A stretch of 38,756 nt of DNA, from NCBI GenBank assembly GCA_945861585.1, contig CAMAVC010000025.1, positions 1 to 38,756 on the forward strand. Direction: 5' to 3'. The notes under the pieces were generated by a model that saw only the letters and a program-made list of their open reading frames with translations, did no database searches and had not been told where the DNA came from. The position numbers and the translations under genes were made by a program. The DNA is from Planctomicrobium piriforme. Lineage in GTDB: Bacteria; Planctomycetota; Planctomycetia; Pirellulales; UBA1268. Below, one piece after another: positions 24,137-32,582 of the stretch. Every line of letters starts with the position of its first letter. Position 1 is the stretch's first letter.

Positions 24137-25824
24137 CCGATCTTGCCTCGCTCGTCGAGATGATGTGCCAGGGCACGGCCACGATTGCCGACCGCGACCG
24201 GCTGGAGAGCCTGCTTCGCGACCCGGCCAATCGCTCGGCATACCTCGCCGCCTCGCGGCTTCATTCGGAGCTCCTCTGGCGGTGGCACCGCGGGCGGTTC
24301 GAGGTTCTCCGTCCGCGGGAAGCCGGCCCCGGTCTGCGTCCGGCGGCTGCGCGGGAGAAATCCACCGGCGCGGCCAGCCTGCCGCGGCCAGGCCGCGGTT
24401 CGGCTGCCGCATTTGCCGGGCTCGTGCTTGGCTGGCTCTCGCGGCTGGCGATCTCCCTTACTCGGCCCGTGCCGCTTTCATTGCTCGCGGCCAGTGGCGT
24501 GATCGTGGGCATGCTCACGATCGCCGCGGCAGTGTCGCTGCCGCGCATCTCTCCTTCGGGCGATGCCGCGGGACGGCTGCCCGACGCCTGGATCACGGGC
24601 GCCCATGAGGCGAAGTGGCGTTCTTCCGGCGCCTCGTTCGGCCTTGCCGATCCGCTCCGTGCCGGCACGACGCTCGACCTCGAGAGCGGCCTTGTCGAAA
24701 TCCGCTACGGCGCCGGCGCGACGGTTGTCCTTGAGGGCCCGGCCGTGCTTCGGGTGGAGGGGCGTGCGGCGGCAAGCCTCACGCAGGGCCGCCTCACCGC
24801 GAAGCTCGAGAAGGCAGGCCTCGCCGATGGCGGCCGCCGCGCCGGCGCCGCGCTTCCCCGGCTCTTCACGGTGCACACGCCGAAGGCGAGCGTGCACGAC
24901 CTGGGCACGGAGTTTGGCGTCGAGGTCCGTGAGGCGGGAACTGCCGACGTGCATGTGTTCGACGGGCTCGTGGAAGTGACCAAAGAAGCCCCGGCGACGT
25001 CGCCGACCGAGCACACCGCGTCGCGGGCCGCTCCGGCCATGAGGCTGGCGGCCGGCGACTCTGCCCGGGTCGACGAATCCGGCAGAATCAAGGCCGCGCC
25101 CGTCTCAGGGGTGGCATTCGTGCGGTCGCTGCCGCGGCCTGCCGCCGCCGATCTCGCCAAGAAGGTGTCGATCCCCTGGAACGACGCCACGGCCGAGATC
25201 CTCTATCGCGACACCTTCCGCGGCTCCGGCCCGCTCGATGGCACGAGCCCAGCCTCGCGGGGCGGCGTGGGCACGGCCGCCTGGCGGGCGATTGGCCCGG
25301 ATTGGGGCAGCCTCGATGCTTCGGGCGAGCGGCCAGGCCTGCAGGTGACGGGCGAAGGCCATGCCCTGCTGCCGTTGAAGCCCGAGCCGGGGTATGTCTA
25401 CAAGCTCACAGTCACGCTCGACGTGACGGCCGGCGGCGCGAGCGGCATCGGGTTTGGGATGCGGGCCGAGATCCCCTCGCGCTATCCGCTCAATGTGGCG
25501 TCGGCCGGCCAGCGGCACGACTGCTCCGCTGGCCAGGGCATCTGGAGCGTGAATGCCCTCATGCCGGGCCCGGGCAACGAGTGGCGGCTCCTCGCCGACC
25601 GGCTCAGCGGCCGCCAGACCCGCTCGGTGCTGCTCGACACGACCGGCGATCGCTGGCAGGTGGCGTACCACGTCGGCGATCGTCTGCTCGGCACGCACGT
25701 CTATCCAAAAAACCCCACGGCGGTCGAGCACATCGGCCTGCACGCGGGCGATGCCAGCGTCCGCGGATGCGTGGCATCGTTTGAGCTTGCGCGAAACAAG
25801 GCCCAGAAAGAGGTGATGCGATGA
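24133..25824 (+). CDS. FecR-like membrane regulator/anchor protein
   Basis: 563 residues; its ATG lies in the ATGA overlap with the sigma gene. A cytoplasmic N-terminus (about 1-110) contains the zinc-less anti-sigma-like helices (LVEMMCQGTATIADRDRLES; AYLAASRLHSELLWRW). One transmembrane helix follows (about 115-137), then a periplasmic FecR domain (about 170-290, ending FTVHTPKASVHDLGTEFGVE and VHVFDGLVEV). A large C-terminal beta-sandwich-like region of about 190 residues starts near EILYRDTFRGSGPLDG. FecR proteins relay envelope signals to the cognate sigma factor. The C-terminal domain may bind a surface ligand. Its stop overlaps the next gene by 4 bp. Confidence 0.85.
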   Translation: MTDLASLVEMMCQGTATIADRDRLESLLRDPANRSAYLAASRLHSELLWRWHRGRFEVLRPREAGPGLRPAAAREKSTGAASLPRPGRGSAAAFAGLVLGWLSRLAISLTRPVPLSLLAASGVIVGMLTIAAAVSLPRISPSGDAAGRLPDAWITGAHEAKWRSSGASFGLADPLRAGTTLDLESGLVEIRYGAGATVVLEGPAVLRVEGRAAASLTQGRLTAKLEKAGLADGGRRAGAALPRLFTVHTPKASVHDLGTEFGVEVREAGTADVHVFDGLVEVTKEAPATSPTEHTASRAAPAMRLAAGDSARVDESGRIKAAPVSGVAFVRSLPRPAAADLAKKVSIPWNDATAEILYRDTFRGSGPLDGTSPASRGGVGTAAWRAIGPDWGSLDASGERPGLQVTGEGHALLPLKPEPGYVYKLTVTLDVTAGGASGIGFGMRAEIPSRYPLNVASAGQRHDCSAGQGIWSVNALMPGPGNEWRLLADRLSGRQTRSVLLDTTGDRWQVAYHVGDRLLGTHVYPKNPTAVEHIGLHAGDASVRGCVASFELARNKAQKEVMR

Positions 25825-28301
25825 GATTGCAATCCCGGTTCGGGATCGTGTTCGTTGCGGCGGCATTGGGCCTCGTTATCCCCGCCACGCCCGCCGTCGC
25901 CCAGACGTGGCAGATCACCACCAGCACCACGTTTAGCAACGTTTCGGCCATCAATCGGCTGATCGTCGGCTCGTCGTCTGCTCCCGGCCCGACGCTCACC
26001 ATCAACGCAGGTACCACCCTCAGTGGTGCCACTGGTGGTGGAACAGGCCCCGGCTTCACGGTCGGCACGGACTCCCAGCCCTACGCGGCCGTTATCCAGA
26101 ACTCCGGACAGGTGCTGGTCAACCCGTGGGATGGCATTAGCGGGAACGGCCAGCTGTACATGGGTTTGAACGGCACGAGTGCAAGCACGTTCTACACCGG
26201 AACGGCGACGTACACGCTCAACGGCGGGACGATCATTCTCGGAAGCACGAACAACTCCACCAACGCGAATCTTCTCCTGATCGGTCGCTCCGGCGGCAAC
26301 AACACGTTCACGCAGAACGGTGGCAGGGTCACCGCCTATCGCACCACCGCAAACGGCTATCAAGTGCTCGCCATCGGCTCGGGCGGTCAAGGCACGTATT
26401 CGCTCACGGGCGGCACGTTCGAGGGCATCGGTGTGGCGACCGGCTCAGCCGCTGGGCTCAATCTTGGTGGCGGCAGCAGCGGCACGCTGACGATCAACGG
26501 CGCGGGGGCCGCGATGGCGCTGGAGCAATCGAATGCCCTTTTAGCGGGCGGCACCGCGGCCGTCACGGTCAACCTCCTCAACGGCACCCTCGCCCTCAAC
26601 GGCAACGTTACCCGCGGCAACCCGTTCGCCGCCGCCTACACCCCCGGCGCCGTGTCGTTCACGCTCGGCGGCGGCACGCTGCGGCCCTACAGCACGAATC
26701 TCGTCGTCGGCTCGTCCACGGCGGCCAACACCGCTGCCTTCGACATCACGCTCGCCCCGAGTTCGCTCTCCACGATCACCGGCGTCGGCTGGAAGAGCGG
26801 CACGTCCACGGTGACGATCGCGTCGCCTATCGTGGGCTCAGGCAGCATCCAGTTTACGGGGGGCACGGTCTCGCTCACGGCGGCCAACACGTATTCCGGC
26901 GCGACCACGATCACGGGCACCAACACCACGCTGGCCCTCGGGGCCAACGGCACGTTGGCATCGAGTCCCACGATCAGGGTGGGCAACGCGGGCTCCTCCG
27001 GCGCCGTCCTCAACCTCACGGCCAAGACCGGCACCTTCTCCTTCACGAGCAGCCAGACCTTGGGCGGCATCGGCACGATCAACATCGGCAGTGGCAAGAC
27101 CGTCTCGAGCGCCGGCATCTGGGCCCCGGGCAACTCGATCGGCTCGAACGCCGTGACGGGCAATCTGTCGCTTTCCGGTACGAGCCAGTTCGAACTCGGC
27201 ACGCCCGGCACGAGCGCGTCGGCCCCCGGCCTCTCCGACTTCACCGCCGTCTCCGGCACGCTCACGCTCGGCGGGGCGCTCGACCTGATCGACAACGCCG
27301 GGGCCAACGGCAACGGGTCGGCCGCGGGCGGCGTCTACCGGCTCTTCACCTACGGCAGCGCCGTGAGCGGCAGCTACGCGAGCGTCACGGCCAATCCCAC
27401 CGCCACCACCCGCACGAGCCTCGGCAACATCTCCTACGGAGGCAGCGGCACGGCCGCCGGGCAAGGCGTGTTCCTGAGCATCTACAACCTCGCCGCGGCT
27501 AACGTCGTCTCCAGCACGACGGTCAACTTCGGCACGGTGCTCAAGGGCACATCGCTCTCGCAGGCGGTCTCGATCTCGAACACGGCCCCGGCCGGCAGTT
27601 TCTCCGAGGGGCTCGGCGCCGCGTTCGGCTCGGCGACCGGGCAGGCCGGCGGCTCGGGGTCGTGGAGCCTGCTCTCCGCTGGGGGCACGAGCACGGCGCT
27701 GAGCGTGACGCTCGCCAGCGGCTCGGCGGGCGCCGCCTCGGGCGCGCAGACGCTGAACTTCACGTCGGACGGCGCTGGCACGAGCGGCCTGGGCGCGGTG
27801 GGCATCGGCTCGCAGACGGTGAGCCTCGCGGCCACGATCCTCGACCCGGCGGTGGCGAGTTTTGCCTCGGGTTCGGCGGCGACGTCGCTGCTGCTCGATT
27901 TCGGATCGGTGAACGAGGGCGATACGGTCTCGCCGCTTGGATTCGATCTCTACAACCTCATGCAGACTGCCGGCTACACGGCTGACCTCACGCTCGAGTC
28001 GATCACTCCGGCTGGCGGCAACACCGCAGCGCTCACCACGACTTTGGCGACGTTCAACACGCTGGCCTCGGGAACGTTTAATTCCTGGCAAGCCTTGGTG
28101 AACACGTCGAGCCAGGGAACGTTCAGCAACACGTGGACGCTGCAGTTCAGGAGTTCCAACGGCGGCACCGTCTACGCCAACGACACGCCCCAGAGCCTCA
28201 CACTCACGACCAGCGTGATCGTCGTGCCCGAGCCGGGTGCGATCGCGTTGGCCGGCATCGGTATCGCCGCCGCCCTCTTGGTCTACCGCCGCCGCAGGTA
28301 G
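25821..28301 (+). CDS. PEP-CTERM protein with autotransporter-type beta repeats
   Basis: 826 residues, very rich in Gly, Thr, Ser and Asn. A signal peptide (1-28: [22 protein letters not shown]) is followed by passenger-like beta repeats, including an autotransporter-associated strand repeat at [19 protein letters not shown]. Later choice-of-anchor-like segments appear ([40 protein letters not shown]). The C-terminus is a complete PEP-CTERM signal: [20 protein letters not shown] then VYRRRR. Such proteins are exported and processed by exosortase for surface or matrix attachment. It is the third gene of the overlapping sigma-FecR operon and so a probable target or partner. The TAG stop is contributed by the hairpin repeat. 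Confidence 0.88.
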   Translation: MRLQSRFGIVFVAAALGLVIPATPAVAQTWQITTSTTFSNVSAINRLIVGSSSAPGPTLTINAGTTLSGATGGGTGPGFTVGTDSQPYAAVIQNSGQVLVNPWDGISGNGQLYMGLNGTSASTFYTGTATYTLNGGTIILGSTNNSTNANLLLIGRSGGNNTFTQNGGRVTAYRTTANGYQVLAIGSGGQGTYSLTGGTFEGIGVATGSAAGLNLGGGSSGTLTINGAGAAMALEQSNALLAGGTAAVTVNLLNGTLALNGNVTRGNPFAAAYTPGAVSFTLGGGTLRPYSTNLVVGSSTAANTAAFDITLAPSSLSTITGVGWKSGTSTVTIASPIVGSGSIQFTGGTVSLTAANTYSGATTITGTNTTLALGANGTLASSPTIRVGNAGSSGAVLNLTAKTGTFSFTSSQTLGGIGTINIGSGKTVSSAGIWAPGNSIGSNAVTGNLSLSGTSQFELGTPGTSASAPGLSDFTAVSGTLTLGGALDLIDNAGANGNGSAAGGVYRLFTYGSAVSGSYASVTANPTATTRTSLGNISYGGSGTAAGQGVFLSIYNLAAANVVSSTTVNFGTVLKGTSLSQAVSISNTAPAGSFSEGLGAAFGSATGQAGGSGSWSLLSAGGTSTALSVTLASGSAGAASGAQTLNFTSDGAGTSGLGAVGIGSQTVSLAATILDPAVASFASGSAATSLLLDFGSVNEGDTVSPLGFDLYNLMQTAGYTADLTLESITPAGGNTAALTTTLATFNTLASGTFNSWQALVNTSSQGTFSNTWTLQFRSSNGGTVYANDTPQSLTLTTSVIVVPEPGAIALAGIGIAAALLVYRRRR

Positions 28302-28319
28302 GACAGGCTTCAGCCTGTC
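28298..28319. repeat. hairpin repeat, third copy, supplying a stop codon
   Basis: GTAG followed by GACAGGCTTCAGCCTGTC (stem 28302-28319). The TAG at 28299-28301 ends the PEP-CTERM gene right after its Arg cluster. It is identical over 22 bp to both copies at 6941-7008. Confidence 0.85.
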
Positions 28320-28345
28320 TGCTTCCTGCACCATCGACCTACACC

Positions 28346-29242
28346 ATGAAAAAACCTCGCCGTTGCGGCTTCACGCTCGTCGAGTTGCTGGTCGTGATCG
28401 CGATCATCGGCCTCCTGATCGGCCTGCTCCTGCCTGCCGTGCAGGCGGCCCGGGAGTCGGCCCGGCGGTCGAGTTGTGCCAACAACCTCAAGCAGCAGGC
28501 CCTCGGCGTGCACGGCTACCACGCGGCGGTCGGCCGCCTGCCGCCCACCCGGATCACCGACCACAAGGTCACCTGGAGCGTGCTCATCCTGCCGTATGTC
28601 GAGGAGGCGGGCTTCTTCGGGGCATGGGATCTGCGGAAGTGCGTGTACGACATCCCGCAGGTAACCCGCTGCCGACTCTTGCCGCTCTCCATCTGCCCGA
28701 CCCGGGGCACGGGCCGCCCCATGGTCAACGAGGTCCCGGATTCCTCATTCCACGGCCACGGCGCGGGTCCTTTTCCATGCGCGTATGGCGACTACGGTCC
28801 GACGACGGGCCAGGTGTGGTTGAGTCCAACGCATCTGACCGACGGGGCGATCGTCATGGGCCGCCTCGATGACAACACTCCCGACAATCAGGTTCAGCCC
28901 ATTCCCGTGGTGCTCGACAAGCCCTGGCGTTCCGTGACACGTTTCACCCAGGTGCGCGATGGACTCTCGAAAACGCTCCTGCTCGCCGAGCGGAGCCGAG
29001 CGGAGGCGGCCTTCGCGAGTATCTACAACGGCGACAACAACGCCGGGCTGTTCGCGGGCCCTGCGAATCCACTGGTCGTGGATGCCGTTGCCAAGGGCAT
29101 GGGCTCCGATCATCCCGGCGTGTGCCAGGCGGCGTTCTGCGACGGGAGCACGCGGGCGCTGCGGGCGGACGTCAGCGCCACGGTGCTCGGCCGCCTGGTC
29201 ACCCGCAGTGGCGGCGAGACCGTTTCCCCGGAGGAGTTCTAG
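28346..29242 (+). CDS. DUF1559 prepilin-like protein with H-X9-DG motif
   Basis: 298 residues from the ATG at 28346. The N-terminus is a type IV prepilin signal: basic MKKPRRCG, then [20 protein letters not shown], with cleavage expected between G8 and F9. It continues into [20 protein letters not shown], the hallmark of the DUF1559 family. The C-terminal H-X9-DG signature is present as [12 protein letters not shown]. The family is massively expanded in planctomycetes and probably forms pseudopili or fibres at the surface, though no member is well characterised. At 298 residues it is within the usual range. It follows the PEP-CTERM gene and precedes the lipoprotein gene by one base. Confidence 0.93.
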   Translation: MKKPRRCGFTLVELLVVIAIIGLLIGLLLPAVQAARESARRSSCANNLKQQALGVHGYHAAVGRLPPTRITDHKVTWSVLILPYVEEAGFFGAWDLRKCVYDIPQVTRCRLLPLSICPTRGTGRPMVNEVPDSSFHGHGAGPFPCAYGDYGPTTGQVWLSPTHLTDGAIVMGRLDDNTPDNQVQPIPVVLDKPWRSVTRFTQVRDGLSKTLLLAERSRAEAAFASIYNGDNNAGLFAGPANPLVVDAVAKGMGSDHPGVCQAAFCDGSTRALRADVSATVLGRLVTRSGGETVSPEEF

Positions 29243-29243
29243 G

Positions 29244-29654
29244 ATGCCGTGGCGAATGCGTGCGGCCATGGGAGTGAGCCTCCTCCTCGCAGCGGGCTGC
29301 AGTTCCGGCGAGCAGATGCACGCCGTCGGCGGGCAGGTGACCGACGCCGACGGGAAGGCCCTGCCCAACGTGCGGGTGGTGTTCATCGCCAAGGGGCGGT
29401 CGCTCACCGCCACGGGCCGCACCGATGCCGACGGCCGCTACACGCTCGGCACCAAGCAGGTGGCGGGCGGAGCGCCGGCCGGCGACTACACCGTGCTGGC
29501 GATCGACGACGACCGTGGCGACATCGACCACCCGCGGCCGCCTCGGGTCGCGGCCCGCTACGCCGACCCGGCCGCAAGCGGCCTCTCGGCCCACGTCGAG
29601 CCTGGCCTGGGCCCGATCGACCTCGTGCTCGAAGCCCCGCTACGCGATCGCTAG
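29244..29654 (+). CDS. lipoprotein with carboxypeptidase-regulatory-like domain
   Basis: 136 residues; the ATG at 29244 is one base past the DUF1559 stop and has GGAGG-type bases 8-12 upstream. The lipobox VSLLLAAGC places the lipidated cysteine at residue 19. The mature part is a small beta-sandwich typical of carboxypeptidase regulatory-like domains (VGGQVTDADGKALPNVRVVF; TGRTDADGRYTLG; PAGDYTVLAIDDD). This lipoprotein commonly follows DUF1559 genes in planctomycetes. It is likely a periplasmic or outer-membrane accessory to the prepilin-like protein. The ligand is unknown. Confidence 0.88.
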   Translation: MPWRMRAAMGVSLLLAAGCSSGEQMHAVGGQVTDADGKALPNVRVVFIAKGRSLTATGRTDADGRYTLGTKQVAGGAPAGDYTVLAIDDDRGDIDHPRPPRVAARYADPAASGLSAHVEPGLGPIDLVLEAPLRDR

Positions 29655-29713
29655 GGCCTTCGGTGCCATCGCCTGGTCGTGGGAGTTCGTTTCATCCATA
29701 AGAGCGAGGAGTC

Positions 29714-31018
29714 ATGTCGAAGTCTTTCTTCACGATTGCAGTGTTCGCGTTCTTTGCCTTGGCCGGTCTTGTCGTGCACGCCGCCCCCGCCGGCCCCAGG
29801 CGCGTGTTCGCCCACTACATGGTCTGCTTCGCCACCTACGGCGAGGGCGTCGAGAACTACAAGCGCGAGATCCGCGAGGCCCAGGCCGCCGGCATCGACG
29901 GCTTCGCCCTCAACTGCGGCTCGTGGCACAACGAGCCTCACTACCCCCGTCGCGTCGCCCAGCTCTACCAGGCCGCGCAGGAACTCGACTCTGGCTTCCG
30001 GCTGTTTTTCTCCGTCGACCTCGACAACGTCGACTTCATTCTTGACATGGTCCGGACTTACGCCCGCCACCCCGCCCAGTTCCGCCACGGTGGCCGCGTC
30101 GTCGTCTCCACCTTCGGCGCCTCAGGCGTGCCGTGGAAGCAGAAGGTGTTCGCTCCACTGAAGAAGGCGGGGATACGCGTCTTCTTCGTTCCATTTTTCT
30201 TCCCCGACCCGGTGACCGAGCTGCCGTCGTACGACGTCGCTGTGAAGCATCATGCGAAGTGGGCGGGCGTCGTGGACGGGATGTTTTACTTCGGCGCCTC
30301 GGGCCTACCCGCGCAGCTCGCCGCCTCGAACGCCGCCTCCACGAAGGCGCTCCACAAGGCCGGCAAGCTCTCCATGGCCAGCTACACGCCTTCCTACTGG
30401 GGCCACAAGCAGTCTGGGAGGCGATATTACGAGTCGGCGGGTGGCGAGGGGACGGAGCTGCAGTGGAAGTCGATCATCGAAACGCAGCCCGAGTGGGTCG
30501 AGATCGTGACCTGGAACGACTTCGGAGAGGCATCCTACGTCTGTCCGATCGCAGACTTTACGAAGACGCTCTCGTTCCTCGAACCGCCGCCCCGGCCTTG
30601 CCATGCCGGCTACCTCGAGCTGAGCCGCTACTTCATCGAGTGGTACAAGACGGGACAGCAGCCCGCGGTGAGGCAGGAGGGGCTGTTCTTCTTTTATCGC
30701 ACGCACCCGAAGGATTCCGTGGTCGGGGGAGACGCGCCGGTCGAAGTGCGGGAGGGAGCGATCGAGGACGTCCTCTACGTGACGACGCTGACGAACGCCG
30801 CGGCGGAGCTGCGGGTGACGACCGGCGGGGTAGCGGCCGCGCCGGTGCCGGTTGGCCCGGGGCTCCGGCACCATCGGATCCCCTTCAAGCCCGGCGCCCA
30901 GCGGTTCGAGCTCTGGCGCGATGGGAAGGCCATCGCCGCGGCGGATGGCGCCGCGATCGAGGCGCAGCCGAAGCATTACAACTTCGCGACGGCGACGGGG
31001 TACGCCTACGTGCGTTGA
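29714..31018 (+). CDS. secreted GH71-like glycoside hydrolase (alpha-1,3-glucanase family)
   Basis: 434 residues with a Sec signal peptide (TIAVFAFFALAGLVVHA, about 6-23). The body matches the GH71 pattern: RVFAHYMVCFATYGEGVENY, then KREIREAQAAGIDGFALNCG near residues 50-70. Further strands lead to WVEIVTWNDFGEASYV near residue 270, the conserved C-terminal barrel motif of GH71. A beta domain of about 110 residues follows. GH71 enzymes characterised in fungi cut alpha-1,3-glucan (mutan). The activity of bacterial members is less established. It is last in the sigma-FecR-PEP-CTERM-DUF1559 run and converges on the DUF1501 gene. Confidence 0.82.
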   Translation: MSKSFFTIAVFAFFALAGLVVHAAPAGPRRVFAHYMVCFATYGEGVENYKREIREAQAAGIDGFALNCGSWHNEPHYPRRVAQLYQAAQELDSGFRLFFSVDLDNVDFILDMVRTYARHPAQFRHGGRVVVSTFGASGVPWKQKVFAPLKKAGIRVFFVPFFFPDPVTELPSYDVAVKHHAKWAGVVDGMFYFGASGLPAQLAASNAASTKALHKAGKLSMASYTPSYWGHKQSGRRYYESAGGEGTELQWKSIIETQPEWVEIVTWNDFGEASYVCPIADFTKTLSFLEPPPRPCHAGYLELSRYFIEWYKTGQQPAVRQEGLFFFYRTHPKDSVVGGDAPVEVREGAIEDVLYVTTLTNAAAELRVTTGGVAAAPVPVGPGLRHHRIPFKPGAQRFELWRDGKAIAAADGAAIEAQPKHYNFATATGYAYVR

Positions 31019-31111
31019 AGAACACGGTGCCAGCCACCACATCTGGAGAAGCTGGGCGATCCCGCGGTCGCACGACGGCCGCACGGCATCGGTGCCTCGC
31101 TCCGAACACGG

Positions 31112-32578
31112 TTACGAGAGAATCCCGCCGATCACGTGGCCGTGGACGTCAGTCAGCCGGCGATCGATGCCATTATTGCGCCAGGTGAGCTTCGTGTGGT
31201 CGATGCCGAGGAGCTTCATTACCGTGGCGTGCACGTCGTGCACCGTCGTGGGGTGGTCGCGGTCGAGCGGCTTGTAGCCCCACTGGTCGCTCTCACCGCA
31301 CACGACTCCCCCCTTGATGCCGCCGCCGCAGAGCCAGTTGGTGAACACGAAGGGATTGTGGTCGCGGCCCTTGCCCGCCTGCGAGCTCGGCATCCGGCCG
31401 AACTCCGTGGTCCAGAGCACGAGCGTGTCGTCCAAGAGGCCGCGCTGGTCGAGGTCTTGGATGAGCGCCGCAGCGCCGCGGGCCATGCCTGTGGAGAGCG
31501 GCCCGTGGTCGCGCTCCACGTCTTCGTGGCTGTCCCAGTTGCGCCGCGGGTAGCCATTGTCGTTGCCGCTCCACACCTGCACGAACCGCACGCCGCGCTC
31601 GAGCAGCCGCCGGGCGGCGAGGCACCGCAGGCCAAAGTGGTGCGTCTCCTCCTCGGCGTTGATGTGGCTGGGCCAGGTGCCGCGGCCGAGCTGCACGCCA
31701 TAGAGCTTGAGGATGTGCTCGGGCTCGTCGCCGATGGCGAGAGCCTCGGGGGCGGCCAATTGCATCCGTGCCGCGAGCTCGTAGCTCTTGATCCGGGCGT
31801 CGAGCTGGTCGTCACCGCCGCGTCCATCGCGGTGGCGGCGGTTGAGCGCCGCCAGCACCTCGCGGGCCTTCGCGTCGGCCTCGGGCGTCACGTACGCCGC
31901 CGAGCGGTGGGGCCGCAGGTCGGCGACGGGCTCCTCGGCGGCCGGCTGCACGACCGTGCCGCTGTATTGCGCCGGCAGGAACCCGGCGTCCCAGTTTTTG
32001 ACCCCGTTCGACGCGTAGCCGCGGTGGTCGGGCAGCACGACGAACGTGGGCAAGTTGTCGTTCATCGACCCGAGCGCGTAGCTCACCCAGCAGCCGGCCC
32101 CGGGAAATCCTGGCAGCACGAACCCTGTGGTCTGGAGGAGCGTGGCCGCCGAGTGCACGCCCGACGTGCTCACCATGTTGTGGATGAACGCCAGCCGGTC
32201 GACCACGTCGCCAAGCGCCGCCACCGGCTCTGAAAGAAGCTTGCCGCAGCCGCCATACGGCTTGAAATCCCAGATCGGCTTGAGCCAGGGGCCGAGGCCG
32301 TTTTGGAACGCCTCGACCGGCTCGCCGAAGTCGCTCGGCTTGCCGTGCTGGCGGACAAGCTCGGGCTTGTAGTCGAAGAGGTCGATGTGGCTCGCGGCCC
32401 CGGCCATGAACAGCTGCACCACCCGTTTCACTTTGGGCGGGTAAACGCAGGCCGGATGCAACGTCGCGGCGCCGGCCGCCGCTGCCGCATCCCGCTCTCC
32501 GGCCAGCATCGCGGCCAGCGCGAGCGACCCGAAGCCGCTGCCCGAGACAGCTAACCAATCACGACGGTTCATCGGCAT
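31112..32578 (-). CDS. DUF1501 secreted protein, second copy
   Basis: 488 residues if started at the ATG at 32578 (another ATG at 32572 would give MNRRDWL). It begins 4 bases after the stop of the upstream PSD1 gene, so it is coupled to it. The twin-arginine signal NRRDWLAVSGSGFGSLALAA implies Tat export. Family motifs: VVQLFMAGAASHIDLFDYKP near residue 60 and EFGRMPSSQAGKGRDHNPFV near residue 395, matching those of the first DUF1501 protein (128-1555). In place of Ser-Gly-Gly in the first motif it has Ala-Gly-Ala-Ala. Function unknown; it is paired with PSD1 as elsewhere in planctomycetes. Confidence 0.93.
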   Translation of the reverse strand: MPMNRRDWLAVSGSGFGSLALAAMLAGERDAAAAAGAATLHPACVYPPKVKRVVQLFMAGAASHIDLFDYKPELVRQHGKPSDFGEPVEAFQNGLGPWLKPIWDFKPYGGCGKLLSEPVAALGDVVDRLAFIHNMVSTSGVHSAATLLQTTGFVLPGFPGAGCWVSYALGSMNDNLPTFVVLPDHRGYASNGVKNWDAGFLPAQYSGTVVQPAAEEPVADLRPHRSAAYVTPEADAKAREVLAALNRRHRDGRGGDDQLDARIKSYELAARMQLAAPEALAIGDEPEHILKLYGVQLGRGTWPSHINAEEETHHFGLRCLAARRLLERGVRFVQVWSGNDNGYPRRNWDSHEDVERDHGPLSTGMARGAAALIQDLDQRGLLDDTLVLWTTEFGRMPSSQAGKGRDHNPFVFTNWLCGGGIKGGVVCGESDQWGYKPLDRDHPTTVHDVHATVMKLLGIDHTKLTWRNNGIDRRLTDVHGHVIGGILS

Positions 32579-32582
32579 GATT

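Noticed and set aside
26838-28334. Long minus-strand frame opposite the PEP-CTERM gene
   Set aside because: The plus strand has a signal peptide, repeats and sorting tail; the minus frame is Arg/Ala-rich with no domain.
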